Shown here in pieces: positions 9,227-17,431 of a DNA stretch of 64,000 nt. The translations under genes and the position numbers were made by a program. Position 1 is the stretch's first letter. Each line of letters starts with the position of its first letter. The notes beneath the pieces were generated by a model. That model made no database searches. It was not told the origin of the DNA and saw only the letters and a program-made list of their open reading frames with translations. The stretch is from Pseudomonas sp. TH31 (GTDB lineage Bacteria; Pseudomonadota; Gammaproteobacteria; Pseudomonadales; Pseudomonadaceae). The stretch lies in NCBI RefSeq assembly GCF_016650815.1, contig NZ_JAEKEZ010000028.1:101001-165000 (forward strand). The letters run 5' to 3'.

Positions 9227-9254
9227 TTGACAGAGGTGCTTAAGATTGTAGAAT
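9227..9254 (+). promoter_or_regulatory. Sigma-70 promoter of the tRNA cluster
   Basis: Consensus TTGACA (9227-9232), a 16-base spacer and TAGAAT (9249-9254), followed by a GC-rich discriminator (AGCGCGCC). The near-consensus core with GC-rich discriminator is the form seen at stringently controlled tRNA/rRNA promoters. It lies about 80 bases before tRNA-Asn. Confidence 0.8.
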
Positions 9255-9340
9255 AGCGCGCCTCAGACACACGAACGCAGCGATGCGAACGGGTCGAAGA
9301 GATGCAGCAAGCTTCACCGTTGTAAATTGAAATATGTAGT

Positions 9341-9416
9341 TCCGTGATAGCTCAGTCGGTAGAGCAAATGACTGTTAATCATTGGGTCCCAGGTTCGAGT
9401 CCTGGTCACGGAGCCA
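9341..9416 (+). tRNA. tRNA-Asn (GTT)
   Basis: 76 bases including encoded CCA. The acceptor TCCGTGA pairs with TCACGGA, the D-arm is AGCTCAGTCGGTAGAGC, the anticodon loop CTGTTAA carries GTT, and the T-arm contains GGTTCGAGTCC. First gene of a four-tRNA cluster. Confidence 0.98.
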
Positions 9417-9425
9417 ATTTCAAAC

Positions 9426-9502
9426 CGGGGTATAGCGCAGTCCGGTAGCGCGCCTGCTTTGGGAGCAGGATGTCAGGAGTTCGAATCCCCTTACCCCGAC
9501 CA
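9426..9502 (+). tRNA. tRNA-Pro (TGG), copy 1
   Basis: 77 bases with CCA. The acceptor CGGGGTA pairs with TACCCCG, the anticodon stem-loop is CCTGC-TTTGGGA-GCAGG (anticodon TGG), and the T-loop is TTCGAAT. It is identical to the copy at 9679. Confidence 0.98.
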
Positions 9503-9507
9503 TTTTT

Positions 9508-9583
9508 GGGTCGTTAGCTCAGTTGGTAGAGCAGTTGGCTTTTAACCAATTGGTCGTAGGTTCGAATCCCACACGACCCACCA
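9508..9583 (+). tRNA. tRNA-Lys (TTT)
   Basis: 76 bases with CCA. The acceptor GGGTCGT pairs with ACGACCC, the anticodon loop CTTTTAA gives TTT, and the T-arm is TAGGTTCGAATCC. Five bases separate it from the preceding tRNA-Pro. Confidence 0.98.
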
Positions 9584-9647
9584 TTTTTGAAACCAGTTAA
9601 CGCTGGAATCAGATCTTAAGATCAGAGGCCAAAAGCACTGATCGAAG

Positions 9648-9676
9648 AAGGCGACTTGTAAAGGTCGCCTTTTTTT
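9648..9676 (+). terminator. Terminator after tRNA-Lys
   Basis: Hairpin AAGGCGAC-TTGTAAAG-GTCGCCTT followed by T6, lying between tRNA-Lys and the second tRNA-Pro. It should end most of the Asn-Pro-Lys transcript and leave only readthrough, or a separate start, for the last tRNA. Confidence 0.85.
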
Positions 9677-9678
9677 AC

Positions 9679-9755
9679 CGGGGTATAGCGCAGTCCGGTA
9701 GCGCGCCTGCTTTGGGAGCAGGATGTCAGGAGTTCGAATCCCCTTACCCCGACCA
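9679..9755 (+). tRNA. tRNA-Pro (TGG), copy 2
   Basis: 77 bases, identical by eye to tRNA-Pro copy 1 over its whole length, placed after a terminator-like hairpin. No promoter with good boxes is visible in the short gap before it, so it probably depends on readthrough. Confidence 0.98.
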
Positions 9756-9760
9756 TATTA

Positions 9761-9797
9761 AAAATCCTCGTATCGAAAGATACGGGGATTTTTTTGT
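9761..9797 (+). terminator. Terminator of the tRNA cluster
   Basis: Hairpin AATCCTCGTATC-GAAA-GATACGGGGATT (one G-T pair) followed by T6, directly after the last tRNA. Confidence 0.88.
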
Positions 9798-9905
9798 TCT
9801 CGGAAAAGTGAATCGGCTTCAAGTCATCGTACAACTTGCCGATAACGAGCCATCGGAGCGCAAACAGCGCCTCCCTCCCGCCCATAAAAAGAAAAGGCGC
9901 TCGTT

Positions 9906-11528
9906 ATGTTTCTTCGTCAGCTGAATATTGCTCCTCGTGCAGCGCTGGGTTTTGCCTTGATTGCGGTGCTGGTGGCATTGCTTGGGGTATTCGCACTGGG
10001 GCAGATGTCGAGCATTCGTGACAGCGAGGTGGCGGTGGAAAGCCAGTGGCTGCCGAGCATCCGTGGCGGCGATGAGATCCGCGAGATCATGCTGCGCATT
10101 CGCACCATTTCCCTGCGCATGGCTCTGGACCAGGACCCGAAGAATATTGCGCAGTACCGCAGCCAGATGGACACCGGGACAAGGAGCTGAGCGACAAGAT
10201 TGCCGCCTATGACACGTTGGTCACCACCGCTCAAGGCAAGCAGTTGTATGACCAATTCAAAAGCACCTTCGCCGCATACCGCTCGGGCATCGCCCAGTCG
10301 TTCACTCTGGCCGAGCAAGGTCGTCGGGATGAGTTGACTAAACTGCTGCTGGTGGACATGAAGACCGTGGTCGATGGTTCCGGCAAACAGCTCACTGACC
10401 TGGCAGATCTGTTCACCAAGCAAGTCGCCGCCGAAAGCCGGAATTCTGCCGCGCACTACGAAACCTCGCGGACGATCGTCAGCCTGTTCATCGCCCTGGC
10501 GGCGCTGGCCACCGTCGGTTTGGCGATGTTGCTGACTCGCAGCATCGTGCGTCCCCTGAATGAAGCCTTGAATGCTGCGCAAAACGTGGCCCGGGGCGAT
10601 CTCACCCATCCGATCCAGACCCATGGCAATGATGAAGTCAGCCGCTTGCTCAAGGCACTGGCAGCCATGCAGCAGAACCTGCGCGAAACCCTGCAAGGCA
10701 TCAGCGGTTCGGCCACCCAGCTGGCCACGGCGGCCGATGAGTTGAACGCGGTGACCCTCGACAGCACCCGGGCCTGCAACAGCAGAACAATGAAATCGAG
10801 CAGGCTGCCACCGCAGTCAACGAGATGAGCACTGCCGTGGAAGAAGTTGCACGCAACGCGGTCTCGACGTCCGACGCCACACGCCAGTCCAGCGAGTCGG
10901 CGCATCTGGGCCAGGAACGAGTCAGCGAAACCGCGAGCGCCATCAGCGCCCTCGCCAGCGATGTACAACACACGGGTGAATTGGTGCAGTCGCTGGCCAA
11001 TCAGTCCCAGGACATCGGCAAAGTGCTGGACGTGATTCGGGCCATCGCCGAGCAAACAAACCTGTTGGCGCTCAACGCTGCGATTGAAGCGGCACGGGCG
11101 GGGAGAGTGGCCGCGGTTTTGCGGTGGTGGCTGATGAAGTGCGTGCACTGGCGCATCGCACGCAGCAATCGACCCAGGAGATCGAGCAAATGGTCCAGGG
11201 CATGCGCAGCGGGTCGAGTCTTGCGCTCGACTCGATGCAAGCCAGCGCCTCTCGCGCCGCCAGCACGTTGGTCCTGGCCGAGCGTGCAGGTGAGGCCTTG
11301 CAGACCATCACCACCTCGGTGCACGAGATACACGAACGAAACCTGGTGATTGCCAGCGCGGCCGAAGAACAGGCGCAAGTGGCGCGGGAAGTCGATCGTA
11401 ACCTGGTGAATATCCGTGACCTGTCGGTGCGCTCTGCCGCTGGCGCCGATCAGACCAGCGCCTCCAGTCATGAACTGTCCAAACTGGCCAATGCACTGCA
11501 AGGCATGGTGCAACGCTTTCGGGTGTAA
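9906..11528 (+). CDS. Methyl-accepting chemotaxis protein, reading frame broken by three -1 shifts
   Basis: Chemoreceptor of about 541 aa once three frame shifts are allowed for: TM1 (about residues 9-31), a periplasmic four-helix-type sensor domain (EIREIMLRIRTISLRM...), TM2 (about 190-212), HAMP, and a cytoplasmic signalling domain with the hairpin-tip region [21 protein letters not shown] and FAVVADEVRALA. The frame changes near 10174 (ACCGGG where ACCCGGG is expected), 10770 (CCCGGG for CCCGGGG) and 11100-11103 (GGGG for GGGGG). Each is one missing G or C in a run, and together they restore the original frame so that the normal stop is used. This pattern fits sequencing errors better than gene decay. 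The ligand is not predictable. Confidence 0.88.
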
Positions 11529-11539
11529 TTCTCCAGACG

Positions 11540-11568
11540 AAAAAAGCCCCGCTTATCTAAAGCGGGGC
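11540..11568 (-). terminator. Terminator between chemoreceptor and ndh
   Basis: Hairpin GCCCCGCT-TATCTAA-AGCGGGGC with a T-tract only when read on the minus strand (A-run 11540-11545 on plus). It therefore best serves the ndh transcript, although the stem may also stop the convergent chemoreceptor transcript. Confidence 0.75.
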
Positions 11569-11611
11569 GAGATTCGGTAAGACACCCATCTGCAGGTTGA
11601 TGAGTAAAAAA

Positions 11612-11702
11612 TGTGGGAGCGAGCCTGCTCGCGAAGAGGGATTAACATTCAATAAATGAGCTGAATGTCAGACCGCTTTCGCGAGCAGGCTCGCTCCTAC
11701 AG
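11612..11702. repeat. REP palindrome pair (GTGGGAGCGAGCCTGCTCGC type)
   Basis: Inverted copies of GTGGGAGCGAGCCTGCTCGC at 11613-11633 and 11679-11702, facing each other around an AT-rich spacer, in the gap between the convergent chemoreceptor and ndh genes. This is the second REP family of the window. Confidence 0.85.
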
Positions 11703-11712
11703 TGGATCTGCA

Positions 11713-13011
11713 TCAGTGAAGTTTCAATCGCGGCTCAGTCCCGCGCCCAATCTTGCTACCGAGCATCAACATCGCCGTACGAAATGCGCCATACAGTGCC
11801 ATCTGGTGCATCCGGTACAACGACACGTAAAACATCCGCGCCAGCCAGCCTTCCAGCATCACGCTGCCGGTGAGGTTGCCCATCAAGTTACCCACAGCCG
11901 AAAAACGCGACAGCGAGATCAGCGAGCCGTAGTCGGTGTACTTGTACTCCGGCAATGTTTTACCTTCGATCCGCAGCTTCAGCGATTTGGCCAGCAACGA
12001 CGCCTGTTGATGCGCGGCCTGGGCCCGTGGCGGTACGTTGCGGTCGGTGCCCGGTTGCGGGCAAGCGGCGCAGTCTCCGAAGGCGAAGATGTTCTCGTCG
12101 CGGGTGGTTTGCAGGGTCGCCAGCACTTGCAGCTGATTGATGCGGTTGGTTTCCAGGCCATCGATGTCCTTGAGGAAACCCGGTGCACGAATCCCGGCAG
12201 CCCAGACTTTCAGGCTGGCGTTGATCACTTTGCCATCTGCAGTGATCAGGCTGTCGGCGGTGACTTCACTGACCGCCGCATTGGTCATGACGTTGACCCC
12301 GAGTTTCTCCAGGGTTTTATGCACAGGCCCGCCGATACGTTCCGGCAGGGCTGGCAGTACCCGGGGCCCGGCTTCAATCAGGGTAATGTGCATGTTTTCC
12401 GGTTTGATCCGGTCCAGACCGTAGGCCGCCAATTCATGGGCGGCATTGTGCAGTTCTGCGGCCAGCTCGACGCCAGTGGCCCCGGCGCCGACGATGGCCA
12501 CGCTGATTTGCTCCACGACATCCGTTTGCCCGGCATGGGCGCGCAGGTAGTGGTTGAGCAATTGCTGATGGAAGCGCTCGGCCTGTTTGCGGGTGTCGAG
12601 GAACAGACAATGTTGCGCCGCGCCCTGGGTGCCGAAATCGTTGGTGGTACTGCCGACGGCAATCACCAGCGAGTCGTAACCCAGTTCACGGGCCGGTACC
12701 AGTTCCACGCCGGCGTCGTCGTAGGTGGCGGCCAGCTGGATTTTTTTCTGTGCGCGATCGAGCCCGCTCATGCGCCCCAGCTGGAACTCAAAGTGGTTCC
12801 ATTTGGCCTGGGCAACATAGTTGAGTTCGTCTTCGGAAGAGTTCAGCGACCCGGCCGCCACTTCGTGCAACAGCGGTTTCCAGATATGGGTCAGGTTCGC
12901 GTCGACCAGCATCACACTGGCCGTGCCGCGCTTGCCCAGAGTCTTACCCAGACGGGTAGCCAACTCCAGACCGCCGGCGCCGCCGCCAACGATGACAATA
13001 CGATGAGTCAT
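11713..13011 (-). CDS. ndh: Type II NADH dehydrogenase (NDH-2)
   Basis: 432 aa FAD-dependent, non-proton-pumping NADH:quinone oxidoreductase at the inner face of the cytoplasmic membrane. The N-terminal Rossmann motif is VIVGGGAGGLELATRLG. A second dinucleotide-binding motif, VAIVGAGATGVELAAELH, lies near residue 165, and the quinone/FAD-region motif FAFGDCA is near 295. The C-terminal amphipathic region includes MLEGWLARMFYVSLYRMHQ. The start at 13011 (MTHRIVIVGGG) is chosen over an upstream in-frame codon because the FAD motif normally lies within the first ten residues. Confidence 0.94.
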   Translation of the reverse strand: MTHRIVIVGGGAGGLELATRLGKTLGKRGTASVMLVDANLTHIWKPLLHEVAAGSLNSSEDELNYVAQAKWNHFEFQLGRMSGLDRAQKKIQLAATYDDAGVELVPARELGYDSLVIAVGSTTNDFGTQGAAQHCLFLDTRKQAERFHQQLLNHYLRAHAGQTDVVEQISVAIVGAGATGVELAAELHNAAHELAAYGLDRIKPENMHITLIEAGPRVLPALPERIGGPVHKTLEKLGVNVMTNAAVSEVTADSLITADGKVINASLKVWAAGIRAPGFLKDIDGLETNRINQLQVLATLQTTRDENIFAFGDCAACPQPGTDRNVPPRAQAAHQQASLLAKSLKLRIEGKTLPEYKYTDYGSLISLSRFSAVGNLMGNLTGSVMLEGWLARMFYVSLYRMHQMALYGAFRTAMLMLGSKIGRGTEPRLKLH

Positions 13012-13071
13012 GGGGATATCTCGCAAGGCTAAAAGAAATCGGTGCAATCACCCGAGCGAGCGCGAAGCGGC

Positions 13072-13245
13072 TCATAGCGTCAGGTAACTGATCAGTCGGC
13101 TCAACAGGCCCAAACCAATGGTCACTGCCAGCACCACCACCAGGAGCATCCACGGCCGAAATGGCCGGCGCTCGACTTGGTGCTGAGACAAGTGCAGGTA
13201 CTCTTCGACATGCTTCTGGTCGTCGGGGTTCAGGCGGCTGGTCAT
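13072..13245 (-). CDS. DUF3094 small membrane protein
   Basis: 57 aa: MTSRLNPDDQKHVEEYLHLS, a basic patch (ERRPFRPW) and one transmembrane helix (about residues 33-49, LLVVVLAVTIGLGLL), ending ISYLTL. It is the DUF3094 family, conserved in pseudomonads between ndh and the MOSC gene; function unknown. The topology suggests a cytosolic N-terminus and a single C-terminal anchor. Confidence 0.85.
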   Translation of the reverse strand: MTSRLNPDDQKHVEEYLHLSQHQVERRPFRPWMLLVVVLAVTIGLGLLSRLISYLTL

Positions 13246-13299
13246 ATAAGGCCTCGTCAGGGGTAGACGTTGCTGAATGAATAGAAGCTACAGGCAGAT

Positions 13300-13827
13300 T
13301 TAACGAACGTTGAACGGAGCATAGCCGCTGTCCGGGATGGGTTCGACACTCACCGTATCGGCCAGTCGAATGATTCCACTTTGTATCACCCGGGCAGTGA
13401 TTCCGCCATGGCCGCGAATGGCCTGGAAGGTCCCGGGGCCGAGGTTGTTTTGCAGGCGTACGCAAGGTTGGCACCAGCCGGTGGTTTCGAAAATCGCCTG
13501 GCCGATTTTGAAGCGACGTCCCTTCAGGCTGAACAGGTTGATACCGCTGATAGCGAGGTTGCGCCGCAATTCATCAGGTCGCAGCGGTTTATCGTCCGGG
13601 CGCCCCATCAGCGAACTGATCACGGCCAGATGTTCCCACTGAATCAGTGTCACTTGCCGCGCATTGCGTACGCCGGGGCGGGCGCGATCACCGGTCAGGC
13701 CGGACTCGAGTCGCGCTTCCACGGCATCCAGTTCGATCATCGGCATGTGAGGCTCCGGGCGCACACCGATCCAGCAAACGCGACCTTGTTGCGGCACTTC
13801 GGCAATCAATTCCTGCAGCGGGCTCAC
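13300..13827 (-). CDS. MOSC domain protein
   Basis: 175 aa with a single MOSC (molybdenum cofactor sulfurase C-terminal) domain. The conserved Cys stands in TTGWCQPCVRLQ (about residue 118), the position thought to carry a sulfur in the family. The RRNLAISGINLFSLKGRRF segment is typical of YiiM-like proteins, which act in N-hydroxylated compound reduction or Moco-linked sulfur transfer; substrate unknown. The start is a GTG at 13827 that overlaps the stop of the upstream DUF1780 gene (GTGA), so the two are coupled. Confidence 0.85.
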   Translation of the reverse strand: MSPLQELIAEVPQQGRVCWIGVRPEPHMPMIELDAVEARLESGLTGDRARPGVRNARQVTLIQWEHLAVISSLMGRPDDKPLRPDELRRNLAISGINLFSLKGRRFKIGQAIFETTGWCQPCVRLQNNLGPGTFQAIRGHGGITARVIQSGIIRLADTVSVEPIPDSGYAPFNVR

Positions 13828-14448
13828 AGGCTGATCCCGACATCGAAGACGATGCTGCGTCCCAGGTTGCTGCGCAGGAAATCCGGGGCATCCGGATGGG
13901 CGAACAGCACGCGGGCGAACGTCGGGCCGACCAGCGACAACGAGCGCCAGCCCTGGCGCAGGTATTCGGTGGGCGGGGGAAGTGGCTGTTCAGGTCCAGC
14001 ACTTCGCGCTTGAGGCTGGCGAAGGCGATGATGTCCAGCTCCCCCAGGTCCATGCCGCGCTCTTTGTAGTTGTGAGCTTTTTGCGCAAGGTCGGCGCCAG
14101 TCTCAGCAAGAACTCATTGGCCGGAATGCGCCGTGGCTTGGCTTCGCGGCGCACCAGCGAACTCAGGGAAAACGCGCTGCGTCGACGTTGCAGTTCGTCG
14201 CGCCATTCGTCGTTGAGGCGTCGGCCTTCGTCGAGCACGAAAAACACCTCGAAACTGGCATCCCGAAACAACACATCCGGCGGCTCACCGGCCGGGGCGA
14301 ACTCGTCGGCGCGATAGGGAATGTTCAAGCCTTGCAGCAGGCGTTGGCAGACCCAACGCTCACGCTCCCATTTGCGGGCATTGGACAGGAACGCGTTGGC
14401 TTGCTCGGCCGCGATGGTCAGCAGGCGTAAATAATCTGAGTCATCCAT
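13824..14448 (-). CDS. DUF1780 protein, reading frame broken by two -1 shifts
   Basis: About 208 aa after correction. It begins MDDSDYLRLLTIAAEQANAF and, after two frame changes, ends ...RSIVFDVGISL, the C-terminus expected for the DUF1780 family (nuclease-like fold, function unknown). The frame slips at 14078-14082, where A5 (minus strand) stands for the A6 needed for LRKKAHNYKERG, and at 13975-13979, where C5 stands for the C6 needed for NSHFPPPTEYLRQG. Both are one-base losses in homopolymers, which suggests sequence error rather than a dead gene. The stop overlaps the MOSC start. Confidence 0.82.
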
Positions 14449-14638
14449 AGGCCCAAGCTTAGCGTTCAAATGCGACAAGCAGAAAGCTTTGCATCGACAA
14501 AGGGTCGCAATGGTCGAGTAGCCTTCATTGGTGTCTGGCGCGTGAAGCTTTTTTTGACTTCGTCGCCTGATGTTTCCAGGTCGCTATCCGTTTGACCTTT
14601 TCTGTATCTTCTCCCAGGTGAATGGTCCTGGAGGCTTC

Positions 14639-15460
14639 ATGAAAACAACAGAAACTACCGATATCATCGCGGGCTACCTGCAGTTTCCTGTGGCATTCAA
14701 AAGTCCCGACCTTAATCGCCAGACAATTGCCGACGCCGTAAGGGCGGCTTCTTTTGATCTGCTGGTTCTGCCTGAGATGTGTACGACGGGTTATCTTTTT
14801 GACTCTGAAGAAGAACTTCTCCCTTTTGCCGAGAACGCCGAAACGGGAGTCTTTGCCCGGTTTTTACAAGATTTGTCAGCGCAGAAACAGGCGACTTTGG
14901 TTGCCGGTATGGTCGAACGTGATGGCGACAATCTTTACAACACCGCGATTGTGGTCAGTCGAGGCAAGTGGCTGGGTAAACAACGTAAATGCCATCTCAG
15001 CGATCTGGAGAAGAAACTATTCGCGGAAGGTGATGATTGGCAGTGTTTTGATGATGGCAAGATTCGCTTCGGCGTCCTGATCTGTTTTGATCTCTGGGTT
15101 CCCGAAGCTGCTCGATTGCTCGCGCTGGACGGAGCGAAACTCCTTTGTTGCCCGGTCAACTACGGTGGTCCCTGGACGGGCGATATCATGCGCGTCCGAG
15201 CGATGGAAAATGGCGTGCCGCTTGTTTCCTGCAACAGGACAGGCGTCGAATCGGGGCTGCAAATGACGGCTCACTTTCGCGGTGAGAGCCAGGTCATAGA
15301 CGTCACCGGAAACCGGCTAATTCAAGCCGGGCAAGAAGCCGGTCTAGATCTGACCCTGTTGTCTATCGGCTCCAAGGGGTCCATTCAAGGCAATGTCATG
15401 TGTAGCGACCTTTTGAAACACGCGCGACGATACTCGCTCTGCGGCCCCTTTAATCGGTAG
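14639..15460 (+). CDS. Carbon-nitrogen hydrolase (nitrilase superfamily)
   Basis: 273 aa single-domain amidohydrolase. The Glu-Lys-Cys triad is visible: Glu in LVLPEMCTTGY (about residue 45), Lys in GKQRKCHLSD (about 117), and Cys in FGVLICFDLWVPE (about 150). The YLF and NTA motifs around them fit omega-amidase/carbamoylase-like members; the substrate cannot be told. The ATG at 14639 has GGAGG 7 bases upstream. Base composition looks lower in GC and codon use less biased to G/C third positions than in neighbouring genes, and I recall no such gene at this place in P. aeruginosa, so lateral gain is likely. It has no operon partner. Confidence 0.85.
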   Translation: MKTTETTDIIAGYLQFPVAFKSPDLNRQTIADAVRAASFDLLVLPEMCTTGYLFDSEEELLPFAENAETGVFARFLQDLSAQKQATLVAGMVERDGDNLYNTAIVVSRGKWLGKQRKCHLSDLEKKLFAEGDDWQCFDDGKIRFGVLICFDLWVPEAARLLALDGAKLLCCPVNYGGPWTGDIMRVRAMENGVPLVSCNRTGVESGLQMTAHFRGESQVIDVTGNRLIQAGQEAGLDLTLLSIGSKGSIQGNVMCSDLLKHARRYSLCGPFNR

Positions 15461-15619
15461 CTTGCTTTGGGCCAGCGGACTGGGCATGCGAGGCGGCCGG
15501 TGTAGACTGGCAGTCGCTGCGTGTGCGCGCCTCAACTAAGGACATGACGTGAAATATTGGCCGGTGTTGCTGCTCAGTCTTCTGCCTCTTCTGGCCCAGG
15601 CGCTGGAGAAGATTCGGTC

Positions 15620-16309
15620 ATGATCGGCGCCGAGCTGCTGTCACCGCAGAGCCTGACAGTCGGCTGGCTGATTTACGTGCCCGTGGTGATCTGGGCAATT
15701 TGCCGCGCACCGTGGGTCGAGTTGTTTACCGACAGACGTCGGCAGCATTTGCTGTTTGGCACGGTGTTCGCGTTGTTCATGCTGTGGTTGGTGCGACGGG
15801 ATTTTGATACCGGTGTGTCGTATCATTTTATCGGCATGACGGCGGTGACGCTCTTGCTGGATTGGCCGCTGGCGATTGTCGGTGGATTGGCCGCGCAACT
15901 GGGGCTGGTGCTGCTAGGGCGACAGGATTTGGTGGCTGTCGGGGTGAATGGCTCGCTGCTGATTCTGCTTCCGGTTCTGGTCACCGAATGCTGTGCGATC
16001 CTGGTGGAGCGGGCGCAACCGCGTAATCCCTTTGTGTATATCTTCGTTTCCGGTTTCTTTGCGGCGGCGCTGTCGGCGTTGCTCTGTCTGTTGGTGGGGC
16101 TTTGGTTGCTGTGGTTCGACGAAATTTTTGCCATGCCGTACTGGCTGGAGGACTTTGTCGGTTACCTGTGGTTGATCATTTTTCCGGAAGCATTCATCAA
16201 CGGCATGGTGATTAGCGCGCTGGTGGTGTTTTGCCCCGAATGGCTGGAGACGTTCAACCGTACCCGTTACCTTTCGGCGCCATGGAAAGACGACGACCCC
16301 AAGTCTTGA
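15620..16309 (+). CDS. Integral membrane protein, energy-coupling-factor permease-like; true start may be 15549
   Basis: From the ATG at 15620 this encodes 229 aa with about six or seven membrane helices (GWLIYVPVVIWAICRAPW, LLFGTVFALFMLWLV, GMTAVTLLLDWPLAIVGGLA and others). It resembles CbiM/energy-coupling-factor-type permeases of pseudomonads. Just upstream a GTG at 15549 with ribosome site TAAGGA opens a secretion-signal-like peptide (KYWPVLLLSLLPLLAQA) in another frame that stops at 15622. One extra base near 15605-15612 would join the two. Given the many one-base losses elsewhere in this record, the native protein may begin at 15549. Confidence 0.7.
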   Translation: MIGAELLSPQSLTVGWLIYVPVVIWAICRAPWVELFTDRRRQHLLFGTVFALFMLWLVRRDFDTGVSYHFIGMTAVTLLLDWPLAIVGGLAAQLGLVLLGRQDLVAVGVNGSLLILLPVLVTECCAILVERAQPRNPFVYIFVSGFFAAALSALLCLLVGLWLLWFDEIFAMPYWLEDFVGYLWLIIFPEAFINGMVISALVVFCPEWLETFNRTRYLSAPWKDDDPKS

Positions 16310-16372
16310 TCCACATCAAATCCCTCGAACACTGACACTTCCATGCTTCGGGAAACCTTCAGGAGCATCGAA

Positions 16373-16588
16373 ATGAGTGTCTACGAGTGGGCAAGGCAGG
16401 AGTTGCGTCACAGTCTGGATGTGGCGCAGGAAGTGGGGTTTGATCCGGGGTTGAGCCTGCGCGCCTTGCTCAGTGCGGTGGTGCAGCAGAGCAAAGCGGT
16501 GCGCAGTGTCGAGGATCTGGCCGATGAGTTGCAATTTCTCGCCGAGAACCTCGATGAAGGTCAGGATTACGGCTTTATGCGGCCCTGA
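16373..16588 (+). CDS. Conserved hypothetical protein (small, acidic, helical)
   Basis: 71 aa starting MSVYEWARQELRHSLDVAQE and ending DEGQDYGFMRP. No membrane segment or cysteine motif; probably all alpha-helical. It is conserved in pseudomonads next to yacG but has no known role. The ATG at 16373 has CAGGAGC 7 bases upstream; an earlier in-frame ATG at 16343 has no such site. Confidence 0.75.
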   Translation: MSVYEWARQELRHSLDVAQEVGFDPGLSLRALLSAVVQQSKAVRSVEDLADELQFLAENLDEGQDYGFMRP

Positions 16589-16610
16589 CTTTTGGGGATA
16601 AAGACTCGGT

Positions 16611-16811
16611 TCAGTGACGCGGCTCGAAGTCTTCGCTGAACAGGTCGTCCTCGGCATCCGGGCTGACCGGGATCTTGTGTTCTTCCGACGCCCAGGCACC
16701 CAGGTCAATCAGTTTGCAGCGGTCCGAACAGAAAGGCCGGAACGTGCTGGTGGCGCTCCATTCAACAGGGGCGCCGCAGGTTGGGCAAGTGACGACAGGG
16801 GGTTGGCTCAT
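16611..16811 (-). CDS. yacG: DNA gyrase inhibitor YacG (zinc-binding)
   Basis: 66 aa with the four zinc ligands CPTCG...FCSDRCK and the following IDLGAWASEEHKIP. In E. coli YacG binds GyrB and blocks DNA binding. The acidic C-terminal tail (PDAEDDLFSEDFEPRH) is typical. The start overlaps the coaE stop by four bases; the order pilB-pilC-pilD-coaE-yacG is the usual operon. Confidence 0.93.
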   Translation of the reverse strand: MSQPPVVTCPTCGAPVEWSATSTFRPFCSDRCKLIDLGAWASEEHKIPVSPDAEDDLFSEDFEPRH

Positions 16812-17431
16812 GACTGGCCTCCACGCAAAGTTAGGTAAAAGTGATGCAGGCGTTCGACCTCGCTGTGCAGCCAGGCGAGGTCGCGGTCATTGACCACCAC
16901 ATCGTCGGCATGGCTCACGCGATCCTGCCTGTTGGACTGGGCCTTGAGGATCGCCTGAACCTGTTGCTCGCTGGTCTGGTCACGCTGCAGCGTGCGTTCG
17001 ATCTGCAGTTGTTCCGGGGCGTCGATCACCAGAACCCGTTGGGTCATGGCGTACTGCCCGGATTCGATCAACAGCGGCGACACCAGAATTGCGTAAGGCG
17101 ATTGTGCCTTGGCCAGATGATTAGCGATTTCCTCGGCGATCAGCGGATGCAGCAGCGCTTCGAGCCAGCGGCGTTCTTCCGGGACTTCGAAGATCAGCTT
17201 GCGCAGGGCGCCGCGATCGAGTTGCCCGTCGGCTTGCAGCACGCCGGGGCCGAAGTGCTCGGCGATCTTCGCCAGTGCCGGGCGACCCGGTTCCACCACC
17301 CAGCGCGCGGCGTGATCGGCATCGATCACGTGCACGCCCAGGTCGATAAAGTGCTGGGCGGCCGCGCTTTTACCGCTGCCGATGCCGCCGGTCAGGCCGA
17401 GAATCCAGGGTTTTTCCACGGGGGTATTCAT
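16808..17431 (-). CDS. coaE: Dephospho-CoA kinase
   Basis: 207 aa. P-loop GLTGGIGSGKSAAAQHF at residues 12-28 and the DADHAARWVVEPG segment bind ATP and dephospho-CoA. It catalyses the last step of coenzyme A synthesis. The panBCD genes for pantothenate, the CoA precursor, lie elsewhere in this window (32398-34594). Coupled to pilD upstream by a 4-base overlap. Confidence 0.95.
   Translation of the reverse strand: MNTPVEKPWILGLTGGIGSGKSAAAQHFIDLGVHVIDADHAARWVVEPGRPALAKIAEHFGPGVLQADGQLDRGALRKLIFEVPEERRWLEALLHPLIAEEIANHLAKAQSPYAILVSPLLIESGQYAMTQRVLVIDAPEQLQIERTLQRDQTSEQQVQAILKAQSNRQDRVSHADDVVVNDRDLAWLHSEVERLHHFYLTLRGGQS

Noticed and set aside
9050..9340. tRNA cluster as a prophage or island attachment site
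   Set aside because: No integrase, no repeated tRNA 3' end beyond the full second tRNA-Pro copy, and ordinary core genes follow.
13688..14053. Separate small gene after DUF1780
   Set aside because: It is the C-terminal part of DUF1780 in another frame, caused by one-base losses.
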